Below are positions 8,479 through 17,481 of a stretch of 64,000 nt of DNA, piece by piece (within the stretch, counting starts at the first letter, position 1; the number at the start of each line of letters is the position of its first letter). The DNA is from Erythrobacter sp. SG61-1L. GTDB taxonomy: Bacteria; Pseudomonadota; Alphaproteobacteria; Sphingomonadales; Sphingomonadaceae. A program made the translations under genes and the position numbers. A model generated the notes under the pieces. That model did no database searches. It saw only the letters and a program-made list of their open reading frames with translations, and was not told the origin of the DNA. The stretch is taken from contig NZ_JXQC01000003.1 of the NCBI RefSeq assembly GCF_001305965.1, forward strand, positions 2,167,643 to 2,231,642, written 5' to 3'.

Positions 8479-8904
8479 ATGATCGACGAATTCGCCGTGT
8501 CCACGCTGATGGTGGTGGTCTGCGTCACAATCCACGGGCTGGGCCTGTTCGGGCTGAGCCGTGCCCTGCGGACCGAAGCGGCGACCGAGCGCCTGCGGGA
8601 CATCAACCCCCTGTCACTGCGCGGCAGCATGTTCACGCTGAGCATCGTGGTATCCATGGTGGCGCTGCACGGGCTGGAAATCTGGCTCTACGCGTTGGTC
8701 TACATGTTCACGCACGCAGTGAACGGGTTTGAGGAAGCGCTGTATTTCTCCACCATTTCCTATTCCACGGTCGGCTACAGCGACACGCACATCGTCAGGG
8801 AATGGCGGCTGGTCGGCGCGTTCGAGAGCATTCTGGGCGTGATCCTGCTGGGCTGGTCCACGGCCTTCTTCTTCCGAATGCTCTCCCGCATCGACCCGCA
8901 CTGA
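8479..8904 (+). CDS. Two-helix ion channel protein (potassium-channel-like pore)
   Basis: 141 aa with hydrophobic segments near residues 7-25, 50-80 and 110-135. The segment just before the last helix carries a pore-loop signature, STISYSTVGYSD, aligned with the potassium filter TVGYGD but with Ser in place of the last Gly. GGGAG precedes ATG 8479 by five bases; an ATG twelve bases upstream is the alternative start. Ion-channel family (Ion_trans_2) is likely; ion preference cannot be assumed because of the filter change. Confidence 0.8.
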   Translation: MIDEFAVSTLMVVVCVTIHGLGLFGLSRALRTEAATERLRDINPLSLRGSMFTLSIVVSMVALHGLEIWLYALVYMFTHAVNGFEEALYFSTISYSTVGYSDTHIVREWRLVGAFESILGVILLGWSTAFFFRMLSRIDPH

Positions 8905-8914
8905 AACCCGCTCG

Positions 8915-10183
8915 TCAGTCCTTTTCGGGATATTCGATCGGCGGATCGGCCCGGTGCGCGGCAGCATAGGCTTCCGCTGCCTTGAGCACCCGCATCATGT
9001 TGCGGCTGGCGATCTTCTCCAGATCGGCCTGGCTATATCCGCGCCGGGCGAGTTCGGTAAACAGCGCCGGATAACCCGCCACGTCCTCCATGCCCACGGG
9101 GCCGGTTTCCATCCCGTCATAATCTCCGCCAAGGCCAATGGCATCGATGCCCGCAACCTTGCGAATCTGGTCGATATGGTCGGCCATGTCGGCCACGGTG
9201 GTCTTGGGTTCGGGATGGGCCTTGCCCCAGGCTTCCAGCCCTTCCTTCACCCTGTCCGGCTGGCCCTGCCACAGGCCCTTGAGCCGTGCCTCCTCGCCCG
9301 CGCGGTCGGCTCCCCACTGGCGGCGCTTCTCGCCCAGATAGGCAGGCAGGCCCACCACCATCACGATCCCGCCATTGTCCTTCAGGCGGGCCAGCACGGC
9401 ATCGGGCACATTGCGCGGATGGCCGTTCACCGCCCGCGCGCCGGAATGGCTGAAGATCACCGGGGCCTTGGCCACATCCAGCGCATCGAACATCGTATCC
9501 TCGCTCACATGGCTGAGGTCCACCAGCATGCCGATGCGCTGCATTTCGCGCACTACGTCCTTGCCAAAATCGGTCAGCCCGCCATGCTGCGGTGCATCCG
9601 TGGCGCTGTCCGCCCATTCGAGCGTCCTGGAATGCGTCAGGGTGAGATAGCGCGCGCCAAGATCGTACATCTGCCGCAACACGCCTAGGCTGCCATCGAT
9701 GGAACTGCCGCCTTCCATGCCCATCAGCGAGGCGATCTTGCCCTGCTTCATCGCCGCTTCGACATCGGCCGAGCTGGTCGCCAGCATCAGATCGTTCGGA
9801 TAGCGCGCAACCAGCCGCTTCACGACATCGATCTGTTCCAGCGTTGTGACCACCGCCTGCGGCTGAGGCAGGTCCGCATCGACATAGACTGACCAGAACT
9901 GCGCCCCGACCTTGCCCTTGCGCAGGCGCGGAAGGTCAGTGTGCATGCCCACCCCGCTCCAGTCGGTCGGCGGGGCCTTGCTGGTATCGTTGAAGTCGAA
10001 ATTGGCGATCACATTGCTATAGCGGCCGCGCAATTGCTCCGGCACGTCATTATGGCCATCCCACACCGGCGCGGCGGCAAGTGCGGCGGCAGCGGTTTCC
10101 TCCGGGCTCTTGGCAGAAAGCGGTGCGGCAATGAAAGCGGCGGAAAGCGCGGTGACGAGCAAAGCAGTGCGGAAGCGCGGCAT
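8915..10183 (-). CDS. Secreted membrane-dipeptidase-type peptidase (M19)
   Basis: 422 aa zinc dipeptidase of the renal dipeptidase family. The signal peptide (ALLVTALSAAFIAAPLSA) ends near residue 24. The metal site is visible as WDGHNDVP (His and Asp), MGMEGG (bridging Glu), LVDLSHVS and IFSHSGARAV (His ligands), then GLGGDYDGM. AGGAG lies before ATG 10183, which fixes the start within a longer open frame. It probably cleaves dipeptides or related amides in the periplasm; D-amino-acid dipeptides are common substrates of this family. Confidence 0.93.
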   Translation of the reverse strand: MPRFRTALLVTALSAAFIAAPLSAKSPEETAAAALAAAPVWDGHNDVPEQLRGRYSNVIANFDFNDTSKAPPTDWSGVGMHTDLPRLRKGKVGAQFWSVYVDADLPQPQAVVTTLEQIDVVKRLVARYPNDLMLATSSADVEAAMKQGKIASLMGMEGGSSIDGSLGVLRQMYDLGARYLTLTHSRTLEWADSATDAPQHGGLTDFGKDVVREMQRIGMLVDLSHVSEDTMFDALDVAKAPVIFSHSGARAVNGHPRNVPDAVLARLKDNGGIVMVVGLPAYLGEKRRQWGADRAGEEARLKGLWQGQPDRVKEGLEAWGKAHPEPKTTVADMADHIDQIRKVAGIDAIGLGGDYDGMETGPVGMEDVAGYPALFTELARRGYSQADLEKIASRNMMRVLKAAEAYAAAHRADPPIEYPEKD

Positions 10184-10286
10184 GGAAACTCCTGTTGCAG
10201 AGCAGCATAACAGCGCGCCGAGTGCGAATGCGCAAGCCCTGCCGGTGCGATTGCCGCCCCTGTCTCGCGCATGATAGGCCAGAGGC

Positions 10287-10727
10287 ATGAGCAACGCCCG
10301 CCAGATCATAGAGCGCCTGTCCCTAACCCCACACCCCGAAGGGGGCTGGTATCGTGAGACATGGCGCGCTCCCGCCAATGACGGCATCCGCGCAGGCGGC
10401 ACGGCAATCCACTTCCTGCTGGAAGCCGGCCAGCGCTCCCACTGGCACAAAGTGGACGCAGCGGAGATATGGCTCTTCCACGCGGGCGATCCACTGCGTC
10501 TGTCGCTCAGCCCCGGCGATAGCGGCCCGGTTTCCAGCGTAATCCTGGGGCATGACGTGGCGGCAGGCCACTCCGTCCAGCACGTGATCGCCCCGGGCGA
10601 ATGGCAGGCCGCCGAAGCCCCGCCGGTCGGCCCGGCAGGCTATTCGCTGGTCAGCTGCGTGGTGGTGCCGGGGTTCGAATTCGCGGGCTTCACGCTCGCA
10701 CCGGAAGGCTGGGCGCCGGGGCAGTAA
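10287..10727 (+). CDS. DUF985/cupin_5 family protein
   Basis: 146 aa cupin of the DUF985 family. LTPHPEGGWYRETW near the N-terminus is the family signature. HFLLEAG, HWHKVDAAEIW and QHVIAPGEWQAA form the cupin barrel with possible metal-binding histidines. It is divergent from the M19 peptidase, about 100 bases away. No defined reaction is known for bacterial members, so the annotation stays at fold level. Confidence 0.92.
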   Translation: MSNARQIIERLSLTPHPEGGWYRETWRAPANDGIRAGGTAIHFLLEAGQRSHWHKVDAAEIWLFHAGDPLRLSLSPGDSGPVSSVILGHDVAAGHSVQHVIAPGEWQAAEAPPVGPAGYSLVSCVVVPGFEFAGFTLAPEGWAPGQ

Positions 10728-10746
10728 GCACCGGCATGCCCTGCCC

Positions 10747-10962
10747 TTACCCTTCCCAGCCGAACACATCTTCCAGACCCACGCCGAACACACGGCTGAT
10801 ACGGAACGCGCTTTCAAGGCTGGGGGAATATTTCCCCTGTTCGATGGCAATCACCGTCTGGCGGGTAACGCCAATGGCATCGGCCAGCGCCTGCTGGCTC
10901 AGGCCGCCGTGAGCCTCCCGCAAGGCCCTCACCCGGTTGGTAATGGGTGGACGCTTCGCCAT
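10747..10962 (-). CDS. XRE-family transcriptional regulator (short)
   Basis: 71 aa protein consisting almost entirely of one helix-turn-helix: RALREAHGGLSQQALADAIG, then VTRQTVIAIEQGKYSPSLE, ending DVFGWEG. It closely fits the small Cro/CI-type regulators (YozG-like) usually paired with a multispan membrane protein. The partner lies 3 bases upstream (10966-11382) on the same strand, so the two are surely co-transcribed. It likely autoregulates the pair; this is inferred. Confidence 0.92.
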   Translation of the reverse strand: MAKRPPITNRVRALREAHGGLSQQALADAIGVTRQTVIAIEQGKYSPSLESAFRISRVFGVGLEDVFGWEG

Positions 10963-10965
10963 GGC

Positions 10966-11382
10966 TCAGTAACCCCTGCGGAAGAACCATATCTGCAAGG
11001 CATAGTCGGCAAATTGGGCCAGGATCAGCGCCATGATCACGGAATAGAACAGCAGATTGCCATTACCATGTGCCAGATAGAGCAAGGCACCGGAAACCGC
11101 CGCCACGCTCATCACAACGCCGGACCACCGGCCCGCGCGGGCGATGGCCAGCTGTTCGCGCTCGTCGGCAGGCTGCTGCGCCGCCTTCCTCTCGGCCATG
11201 GCCAGCGGCACATGCACCAGAATCGAAAGCCCGATCACCAGCAGCACCCACAACATAAGCGGCAGAATCTGTTCCCTTACCGGCGCATCAGCCTGCAGCG
11301 CCAGCATCACCCGCAGATAGACGCCGCCGGTAACCAGCATGACAGCGCCCATCGCCCAGGCGGACTTTTCCCGAAAACTCAT
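10966..11382 (-). CDS. Four-helix membrane protein paired with XRE regulator
   Basis: 138 aa with four predicted membrane helices: near residues 8-28, 40-60, 85-105 and 110-130. A cytoplasmic loop, MAERKAAQQPADEREQLAIARAGRW, lies between helices 2 and 3. The DERE element with following helices resembles DUF2178-like proteins that accompany small XRE regulators. It is first in a two-gene unit with the regulator. Function unknown; stress or membrane sensing is a guess based on the pairing. Confidence 0.82.
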   Translation of the reverse strand: MSFREKSAWAMGAVMLVTGGVYLRVMLALQADAPVREQILPLMLWVLLVIGLSILVHVPLAMAERKAAQQPADEREQLAIARAGRWSGVVMSVAAVSGALLYLAHGNGNLLFYSVIMALILAQFADYALQIWFFRRGY

Positions 11383-11719
11383 TCTGCACTCCCGATTCCA
11401 TGTCTGATTTCTTTAACATAGTACAAGATTTTTAACAGTCAAATTATTTTGACATTGCCTTGTCGGGACGCAGGCAGGCACACGCAGCCATTGCGGCCGC
11501 AGGGCCGATGCGAAGGGCAAAGATGCTCCAAACCAGGAAGCGGATCGGAATGCAGCCCAGCGTGTCGTACCGGAGATGTTTGGGGGTCCGTATGGAACAT
11601 AGGTGAGGGCTGCCAGTCATCCAGACACGGCAACATTGCGGACATTCGCCAAGCCGCCCCGCAGACACGGGTAGCCCCTCCTCCCGAAGGAAGAGGGGCC
11701 GGGGAGAGCCGGTTGGAAA
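11383..11719. other. Intergenic stretch with one hairpin
   Basis: 337 bases without a supported gene. An imperfect hairpin, CCCCTC (11675-11680) with GAGGGG (11693-11698), lies just past the dioxygenase stop and may end that minus-strand transcript, although no T-run follows. The AT-rich stretch around 11400-11460 is the likely promoter region of the XRE/membrane pair. Short open frames here are unsupported. Confidence 0.6.
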
Positions 11720-12985
11720 TCAGTTCGGGTTGGCTTCGACCGAATAATTGATCGCGGCGTTGCGGGTCTTCTGGAAGTCCGGCACGCTCATGCCCTTCAT
11801 CGCGGCATAGACGTCGATATTGCCGAGGCCGACCACCGGAGCCAGCTTCTCCAGATTGAAGAAGATCACGCCGTAATGGATCATGCCGATCCAATCCAAC
11901 TCGCGGATCATCCGCTTCTCTTCCTCGGTCAGCTTGTATTCTGCAGCCAGCCCTTCGAAATCGGTCCTGAAGCGTTCGCGGAAGCCTGGTTCGACGATGG
12001 TGTGGAGGAAATTGTTGATCCGCCACGCCCTGGCGCTGACGCCCACGGTGAAGGGATAAGTGCCTTCAAGGCCCAGCGCGGGGGCCACATCGGCCATCAT
12101 GCGCGCGGCATATTCTTCCTTCGTCATCGGCAGCGGATCAGGCTCCGCATCTTCGAAGATCATGCTAGCGATGGAGGTCATCGAAGGCAGGAAGAAGCTC
12201 TGGTGCAGCTTGTTGACCTTGGGGGCCAGCGCGCCGCGCATCAGCATCCACATCACGATTTCGGCGCCTTCCATGCCGCCCAGCTTCACCAGTTCGCCCA
12301 CCGGAATGTCGATCAGGCTTTCCGGATCCTTATGCAGGCGGTCCATGAATTCCATGTCCCATTCGACATTATTGAACCCGCAGCGTTCGCCATGCACCTG
12401 ATGGGACAGGCCGCCGGTTCCCGCGATGGCCACCTTGATGTCCTTGGGATAGGACTGGATCGCCCGGCGCAGGGAACGGCCGAAGTTCCAGAAGCGCTTC
12501 GCACGCGGGATCGGCAGTTCCAGCACCCCGCATTGCAGAGGCACGATCTTTACCGGCCAGCCATTCTCGTCGTCATAGGGCAGCAGCACCGAAAGAGGCG
12601 AAAAAGCGCCGTGATCCAACCCCATGCCCTGCCAGTAAGACAGGTCGAAATCATCGGCCACCATGCCGAAGGCGATGTGCTGGGCAAGCTCGGGATCGCC
12701 CTTGATCGGCGGGATATTGCGCGGGCCGCCGCCTTCGTCGGCCGCGGCATATTCCTCGCCGATGCCCAGCGCGAAGTGGGAATAGTGCCGCATCCAGAAA
12801 GAGGTCATGTGATCGTTGTAGATATACAGGATCACGTCCGGCTTCTTTTCGGCAAGCCATTGCTTCACCGGCTCGAAGCCTTCGAAGATCGGCTTCCACA
12901 CGGGATCGTCATATTTGCCCGCGTCATGGGCGAAGGCGATGGTGGGGGTATGCGAAACGGCGAAACCGCCGACAATCTCTGCCAT
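11720..12985 (-). CDS. Gallate/protocatechuate 4,5-type extradiol dioxygenase, copy 1
   Basis: 421 aa class III ring-cleavage dioxygenase of the DesB/GalA type: a LigB domain fused to a C-terminal LigA-like domain (the part with DWIGMIHYGVIFF and FQKTRNAAINYS). Expected Fe(II) ligands are His12 (SHTPT), His59 (YNDHMTSF) and a Glu in GAEIVMW. Active-site His residues lie in GLDHG and GGLSHQVHG. GGAGAG before ATG 12985 fixes the start. It has one extra residue right after the second iron ligand (TSFWMRHYSHF) compared with copy 2. Likely role: cleavage of gallate or related lignin-derived acids; the exact substrate is open. Confidence 0.92.
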   Translation of the reverse strand: MAEIVGGFAVSHTPTIAFAHDAGKYDDPVWKPIFEGFEPVKQWLAEKKPDVILYIYNDHMTSFWMRHYSHFALGIGEEYAAADEGGGPRNIPPIKGDPELAQHIAFGMVADDFDLSYWQGMGLDHGAFSPLSVLLPYDDENGWPVKIVPLQCGVLELPIPRAKRFWNFGRSLRRAIQSYPKDIKVAIAGTGGLSHQVHGERCGFNNVEWDMEFMDRLHKDPESLIDIPVGELVKLGGMEGAEIVMWMLMRGALAPKVNKLHQSFFLPSMTSIASMIFEDAEPDPLPMTKEEYAARMMADVAPALGLEGTYPFTVGVSARAWRINNFLHTIVEPGFRERFRTDFEGLAAEYKLTEEEKRMIRELDWIGMIHYGVIFFNLEKLAPVVGLGNIDVYAAMKGMSVPDFQKTRNAAINYSVEANPN

Positions 12986-13156
12986 GGCAATGCTCTCCCT
13001 CTCCACGGGACAGCCGACATTGTGCCATGCGATTCCCGGATCAGACAATGATGCCGGATTAGGAGGATAGGGCCCTACGCACTTTGAGCGAGGTCAAAGC
13101 GTGAAAACTTCATATTTGTGAATTGAGACGCGCCGGGTGGAGCTGCTCAACCTGGC

Positions 13157-14617
13157 TCAGCCCTCATAGGCCTGGATGAAGGGCGCCAGATATTCGCGAT
13201 AGGGCTGCGCCACACCAATGCCTGCACGATTGATCGGCTTGCGCACCTGCATGACGCTGGAGGTAGTGACGGTACGCCGATTTTCATGCGGGGCGAAGAC
13301 CTGCGGTTCTTCCGTAAGCTCGCAATGCTGCAAAATCCGCCTGATCCAGATGTCCGGCTGAGTCACCAGGCTTTCATAGGATACCACCAGCAGGCGATCC
13401 CCCAGGATTTCCTGCCACCGTGCCATCAGCGCATCCTCCAGCTGGAAGTGGAAGGCAATGTCTTCCAGATCGTAGCTCCAGGGGATGCGGTGCATGAAGC
13501 AGGTGCGGAAGCACGACCATGCACAGTCCAGCGGATCGCGCCTGAGCCAGATGAGCGGCGCCTGTGGCAGGAATGCTGCTGCGAAGCCCAGCAGGCGGCT
13601 GCTATTGTTGGTCTTGTCCACGATGCGGCCCGAACCGGGGAACCGTTCGTCCAGCCAGTGGTGCCACAGGCGCGCGATCTCGCTGACGCCTTCCGCCGCC
13701 GCATAGCGTGCCAGCGCATCGCAGGATACGCCTTCCACATCTTTCACGAACAGGCCAAGGCGATTGATCTCGCCCCCGTCGCTCACCGCGCTGTGGCTCG
13801 TCAGGATCTGTTCGACCAGAGTAGTGCCGGATCGCGGCAGCCCCATCACGAAGATCGTCCGGTCGGTCGCTTCCCGCTGACCGACGCCCAGTTCGGCGAT
13901 GCGCCCGGCGGTGAAGCCGTTCACTGCCTCCTGCGCACCAATGCGGTCCCGCTCGCGACTATAGGGCGCGATGGCCTTCATCCGGCGCGCACCTTCCGCA
14001 AAGGCGGCAAAGGCCGGTGCATGATCGCCGCGATCCGCATGCACCTTACCCACGGCATAAAGATAGCTCGCCTGATCGATCGGCGATCCGCTCCGCAGCG
14101 CCTGCCCGGCCGCCAGCAAGCGCCCGGCCAGTTCCGGCTCGGCAGCGAAGTCGATCAGTGTCGCAAGGGAATGCCACGCCGTGCCGGAATGGGGGCGAAG
14201 ATCGGTCGCCAATTCCAGCAAATCCCGCGCCTGCTCCGTCTCGCCGACATAGAGGGCGGAGGTGCCCCGACTATAGGCATTCGATGCCCGGTCGGGCACT
14301 GCCTCCGGCAGGGCGCTCATCAGTTCGTAGGCATCCTGCCAGATGCCGATTTCCGCGAGCAGCCCGGCCTTCTGGAACGTGGCCATGGAATTGTCGTTCG
14401 CGCCCTGCGTGAACATGTCGAGCGCCCGCCGCGCCAGCGTCACTTCACCATTGTCGGCCGCTATCTGGGCAATGAGATGCCACTGCGGCCCAATCGGCGC
14501 ATTTAACCGGAGAAGTTCACGGATTAGATCATTTGTTCTGCGACGATCATCCTGCTCGACAGCAGCCTTCAGCTTACCGCCCAGAGCCTGAACACTCGCG
14601 AGGTTGTTAACTAACAT
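13157..14617 (-). CDS. TPR-domain sulfotransferase family protein
   Basis: 486 aa. The N-terminal half (about 1-240) is alpha-helical TPR repeats (for example WHLIAQIAADNGEVTLARRA and AYSRGTSALYVGETEQARDL). The C-terminal half is a sulfotransferase domain: PAPS 5'-phosphosulfate loop MGLPRSGTTLVEQIL, then IVDKTNNSS and the 3'-phosphate-binding WLRRDPLDCAWSCFRT. It lies between the two dioxygenases, on the same strand. The acceptor is unknown. Such TPR-sulfotransferases are frequent in marine and soil alphaproteobacteria. Confidence 0.92.
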   Translation of the reverse strand: MLVNNLASVQALGGKLKAAVEQDDRRRTNDLIRELLRLNAPIGPQWHLIAQIAADNGEVTLARRALDMFTQGANDNSMATFQKAGLLAEIGIWQDAYELMSALPEAVPDRASNAYSRGTSALYVGETEQARDLLELATDLRPHSGTAWHSLATLIDFAAEPELAGRLLAAGQALRSGSPIDQASYLYAVGKVHADRGDHAPAFAAFAEGARRMKAIAPYSRERDRIGAQEAVNGFTAGRIAELGVGQREATDRTIFVMGLPRSGTTLVEQILTSHSAVSDGGEINRLGLFVKDVEGVSCDALARYAAAEGVSEIARLWHHWLDERFPGSGRIVDKTNNSSRLLGFAAAFLPQAPLIWLRRDPLDCAWSCFRTCFMHRIPWSYDLEDIAFHFQLEDALMARWQEILGDRLLVVSYESLVTQPDIWIRRILQHCELTEEPQVFAPHENRRTVTTSSVMQVRKPINRAGIGVAQPYREYLAPFIQAYEG

Positions 14618-15351
14618 ACATCATGTCAAATTTTGTACGAATCGCCTGATTAGCGGGCATATTCCCCGCATACAGATGTCCTAAGAGACAGAAATCAGAC
14701 AAGCATCAACGGCAAAAAAAGTAACGAAGTGTAACGATTGGGGACATTGCCCATGCTGCAGCGCAGCACGGATTTTTTCGCGGGCGTTTAGAACGCCCTT
14801 TGAAACAGGAGGTTCCCGAAAAATCTCTGCAGGGCGGTATTTTTCGACCAACGTATGACTTGGGGCCCCTGTGCCATCCGGGCGTGGCATTGCGCAGGCG
14901 CGGGCGAACGAGTGCCGAAGGCAGTCGCGATGAACATAACAACGATGGAGATGGTCACTCAGGCCAGATGGGCAGCCACAAAAGTGGCCCCGTGACGCAG
15001 CGTGTAGGGCTAAATCCGGATGCCCTACACGCAGCGGGCAATACGCGCAGCCGCATTGCCTGTTTCACGACCCGGCGCGCAGCATTGATTTTGGCACGGG
15101 GTGGCTTCCCACAGAGAAGCGACGGCGGATAGAACACCGGCTATCCATTTTTTACCGGTGCCCCGGCTAGCCCAAATCAGTCCCGACTCCCAGCTGCATC
15201 GCCGGGCGACCCTAGTTGTAAAGAATTCCGACACAACTCAATTGCGCTACGCAATCATACTTCAGTATTATCACGCAATAACAGATGATTATGCCCAGAA
15301 ATAGGGCACCGCGTCAGCACCGGCTTGCCCGATGCCGACGCAGTGAAAAGG
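14618..15351. other. 734-base intergenic region with inverted repeats
   Basis: No supported gene. Two perfect inverted repeats are visible: GGGCGTT (14782-14788) with AACGCCC (14792-14798), and GCGTGTAGGGC (15000-15010) with GCCCTACACGC (15022-15032). Neither is followed by a T-run. The right part near 15230-15300 is AT-rich. Short frames on both strands lack ribosome binding sites and family resemblance. Confidence 0.6.
15000..15032. promoter_or_regulatory. Perfect 11-base inverted repeat
   Basis: GCGTGTAGGGC and GCCCTACACGC with an 11-base spacer (TAAATCCGGAT). It could be an operator or a folded transcript end. It lies about 320 bases past the stop of the second dioxygenase and 380 bases before the sulfotransferase start. 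Confidence 0.45.
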
Positions 15352-16614
15352 TCAGTCTTCCTTGCCGGCCACGCCGTAATTGATCTGGGCGTTGCGGGTT
15401 TTCTGGAAATCGGGAACCGACATGCCCTTCATCGCGGCATAGATGTCGATATTGCCGATGCCGGTGACGGCGCCGAGCTTTTCGAGCATGAAGAAGATCA
15501 CGCCGTAATGGATCATGCCGATCCAGTCGCGCTCGCGCACAAGGCGGCGCTCTTCTTCGGTCAGGCCAGCCTGTTCATAGGCGGCTTCCTCGTCCTCGCG
15601 GAACAGCTTGCGCACCTTCGGATCGGTCAGCGAATGGAGGAAGTGGTTGAGGCGGAAGCCCTTCACCGCACGTTCGATAGTGAAGGGATAAGTGCCTTCC
15701 ATCGCTTCGGCGCCTTCATAATCCCAGTTCGCACGGGCGATGGTTTCTTCCGGCGCTTCGGCCGGCTTGTCGCTGCTACGCTCTTCCAGGATCATCGTGG
15801 CGATGGGGCACATGGATGGCAGGAAGTAGGTCTTGTGGGTCACTTCCACTTCCGCCGCCAACGCGCCGCGCATCATCAGCCACATGACGACTTCCGCGCC
15901 TTCCCAGCCGCCACGGCGGGCCAGCTCGGCAATCGGCAGGTCCAGCAAGCTTTCCGGATCCTTTTCCAGCAGTTCCATGAATTCATGGTCCCACTTGGGA
16001 TCGTTGAAGCCGCAGCCTTCGCCATGAACCTGATGCGACAGGCCGCCGGTACCGGCAATCGCCACCTTGATGTCTTCGGGGTAGGAGAGGATCGCCTGAC
16101 GCAGGCTCTTGCCGAACTTGTAGAACCGACGCGCGCTGGGCAGCGGCACAGTCAGCACGCCGCATACGATCGGCAGCAGCTTCACAGCCCAGCCATTTTC
16201 CTTGTCATGATCGACCATCACCGACAGCGGGCTGAAGGCGCCGTGATCCAGCCCCTTGCCCTGGAAATAGGACAGGTCGAATTCATTGGCCACCATCACG
16301 CGGGCGACATGTTCGGCAAACTTCGGATCGCCGCTGATCGCGGGGATATCGCGCGGGCCGCCACCTTCATCCGCCGCCGAATAGCTCTCGCCCACACCCA
16401 GCGCGAAATGGCTGTAATGGTCGAAGAACGAGGTCATGTGGTCGTTATAGATATAGACCAGCACGTCCGGCTTCTTCTCGCGGAACCACGCCTGCACCGG
16501 CTCATAACCTTCGAAGATCGGCTGCCAGACGGGATCGTTCTGCTTGCCGCCGTCCTTGGCGAAGGCGATGGTGGGGGTGTGCGACGTGGCAACGCCGCCG
16601 ACGATGGTAGCCAT
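15352..16614 (-). CDS. Gallate/protocatechuate 4,5-type extradiol dioxygenase, copy 2
   Basis: 420 aa paralogue of the protein at 11720-12985 with the same LigB plus LigA-like architecture. His12, His59, His124 (GLDHG), His194 (GGLSHQVHG) and Glu241 (WEGAEVVMW) are in place for a class III Fe(II) dioxygenase. The sequence after His59 is TSFFDHYSHF, without the extra residue of copy 1. Start ATG 16614 follows GGAG. Long conserved blocks shared with copy 1 (IKVAIAGTGG, YAAMKGMSVPDFQKTRNA) show common ancestry. Substrate may differ from copy 1. Confidence 0.92.
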   Translation of the reverse strand: MATIVGGVATSHTPTIAFAKDGGKQNDPVWQPIFEGYEPVQAWFREKKPDVLVYIYNDHMTSFFDHYSHFALGVGESYSAADEGGGPRDIPAISGDPKFAEHVARVMVANEFDLSYFQGKGLDHGAFSPLSVMVDHDKENGWAVKLLPIVCGVLTVPLPSARRFYKFGKSLRQAILSYPEDIKVAIAGTGGLSHQVHGEGCGFNDPKWDHEFMELLEKDPESLLDLPIAELARRGGWEGAEVVMWLMMRGALAAEVEVTHKTYFLPSMCPIATMILEERSSDKPAEAPEETIARANWDYEGAEAMEGTYPFTIERAVKGFRLNHFLHSLTDPKVRKLFREDEEAAYEQAGLTEEERRLVRERDWIGMIHYGVIFFMLEKLGAVTGIGNIDIYAAMKGMSVPDFQKTRNAQINYGVAGKED

Positions 16615-16759
16615 TTTGCGCTTCTCCTCTCGCGCGGCCCCCGCCGGTCAATAGCGGCGAATCCGCGAGTTGTTATTCAGATGGGCACAGCCGATAGCAC
16701 GCGCAAGCGGGCCGCGCTTCATCATTTTGAACAATTCGCGGATGCGAAGGAATGCCGGA

Positions 16760-17341
16760 TCAGTTCCCGTCGAAATCGATGGAGTCGATTTCCACATCGT
16801 CCCAATCGCCTTCATCCTCGTCATCCTGACCTTCATAAAAGGCAGTGAGGATTGTGGCGGCGATGACCTTGCCTTCCATCGCCTCAAGCAGGGCCTTGCG
16901 GCTGCTGCCAGGGCTAAGGTCGAGCGTAGAGTCCAGCGCGAAGAGCTGGAACACATATTGATGCCGGTCGCCCTCTTCCAGCCGGGGCAGCATCCATTCG
17001 CTGTTGCCCTGCGCATTCTTGCCAGCGCGCGGCGGGGTTTCGCCTTCGAGCAACTGGCCCTTCTGCGGAGCGAGGCCCCAGACGAGCCAATGGCATGCCG
17101 GTTCCTTGCCCGCCGGATCGGGATCTTCCACGATCAGCACCAGTTCCGCCGCGCCCTCGGGCGGGGCAGTCCATTCAAGCGGCGGAGCGACGGCATCGTC
17201 CTCGTCAGCAGTGAAACTGGGATCGAGTTCCTCGCCATCGTCGAAGGCGGCGGATTTCAGGCGGAAGCCGCCCTTGCCCATCAGGCCGGGCGCACCGAGG
17301 CGAGCGATTGCGAGTGCCGCATGTCCTGCGCTGGCTGCCAT
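16760..17341 (-). CDS. YbhB/YbcL family (PEBP) protein
   Basis: 193 aa phosphatidylethanolamine-binding-protein fold. APPLEWTAPPEGAAELVLIVEDPDP contains the DPD ligand loop, and HWLVWGLAP is the conserved central strand. A short acidic tail (DDEDEGDWDDVEIDSIDFDGN) is unusual for bacterial members. Biochemical function in bacteria is unclear; related E. coli proteins bind small anions and can inhibit proteases or kinases. It is transcribed alone towards the dioxygenase. Confidence 0.92.
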   Translation of the reverse strand: MAASAGHAALAIARLGAPGLMGKGGFRLKSAAFDDGEELDPSFTADEDDAVAPPLEWTAPPEGAAELVLIVEDPDPAGKEPACHWLVWGLAPQKGQLLEGETPPRAGKNAQGNSEWMLPRLEEGDRHQYVFQLFALDSTLDLSPGSSRKALLEAMEGKVIAATILTAFYEGQDDEDEGDWDDVEIDSIDFDGN

Positions 17342-17481
17342 GGGAGTGTCCTTTCCTGTCCTTCGGGCAATGCGATCCCCTTAGGTGCCAGTCCGGGCAA
17401 AGGACAAGGGCAAGCAGGGCACAGGGCGGGAATTTCCCCCGCCCTCTTGCCCCGGACCGGCGCAATCGGCATTCCCGACTC

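Noticed and set aside
11444-11668. Minus-strand 74-codon frame after the first dioxygenase
   Set aside because: Only partly hydrophobic, no ribosome binding site, overlaps other open frames; no support.
14681-14890. Minus-strand 69-codon frame in the 14618-15351 gap
   Set aside because: No ribosome binding site, no family resemblance, and it covers a perfect hairpin.
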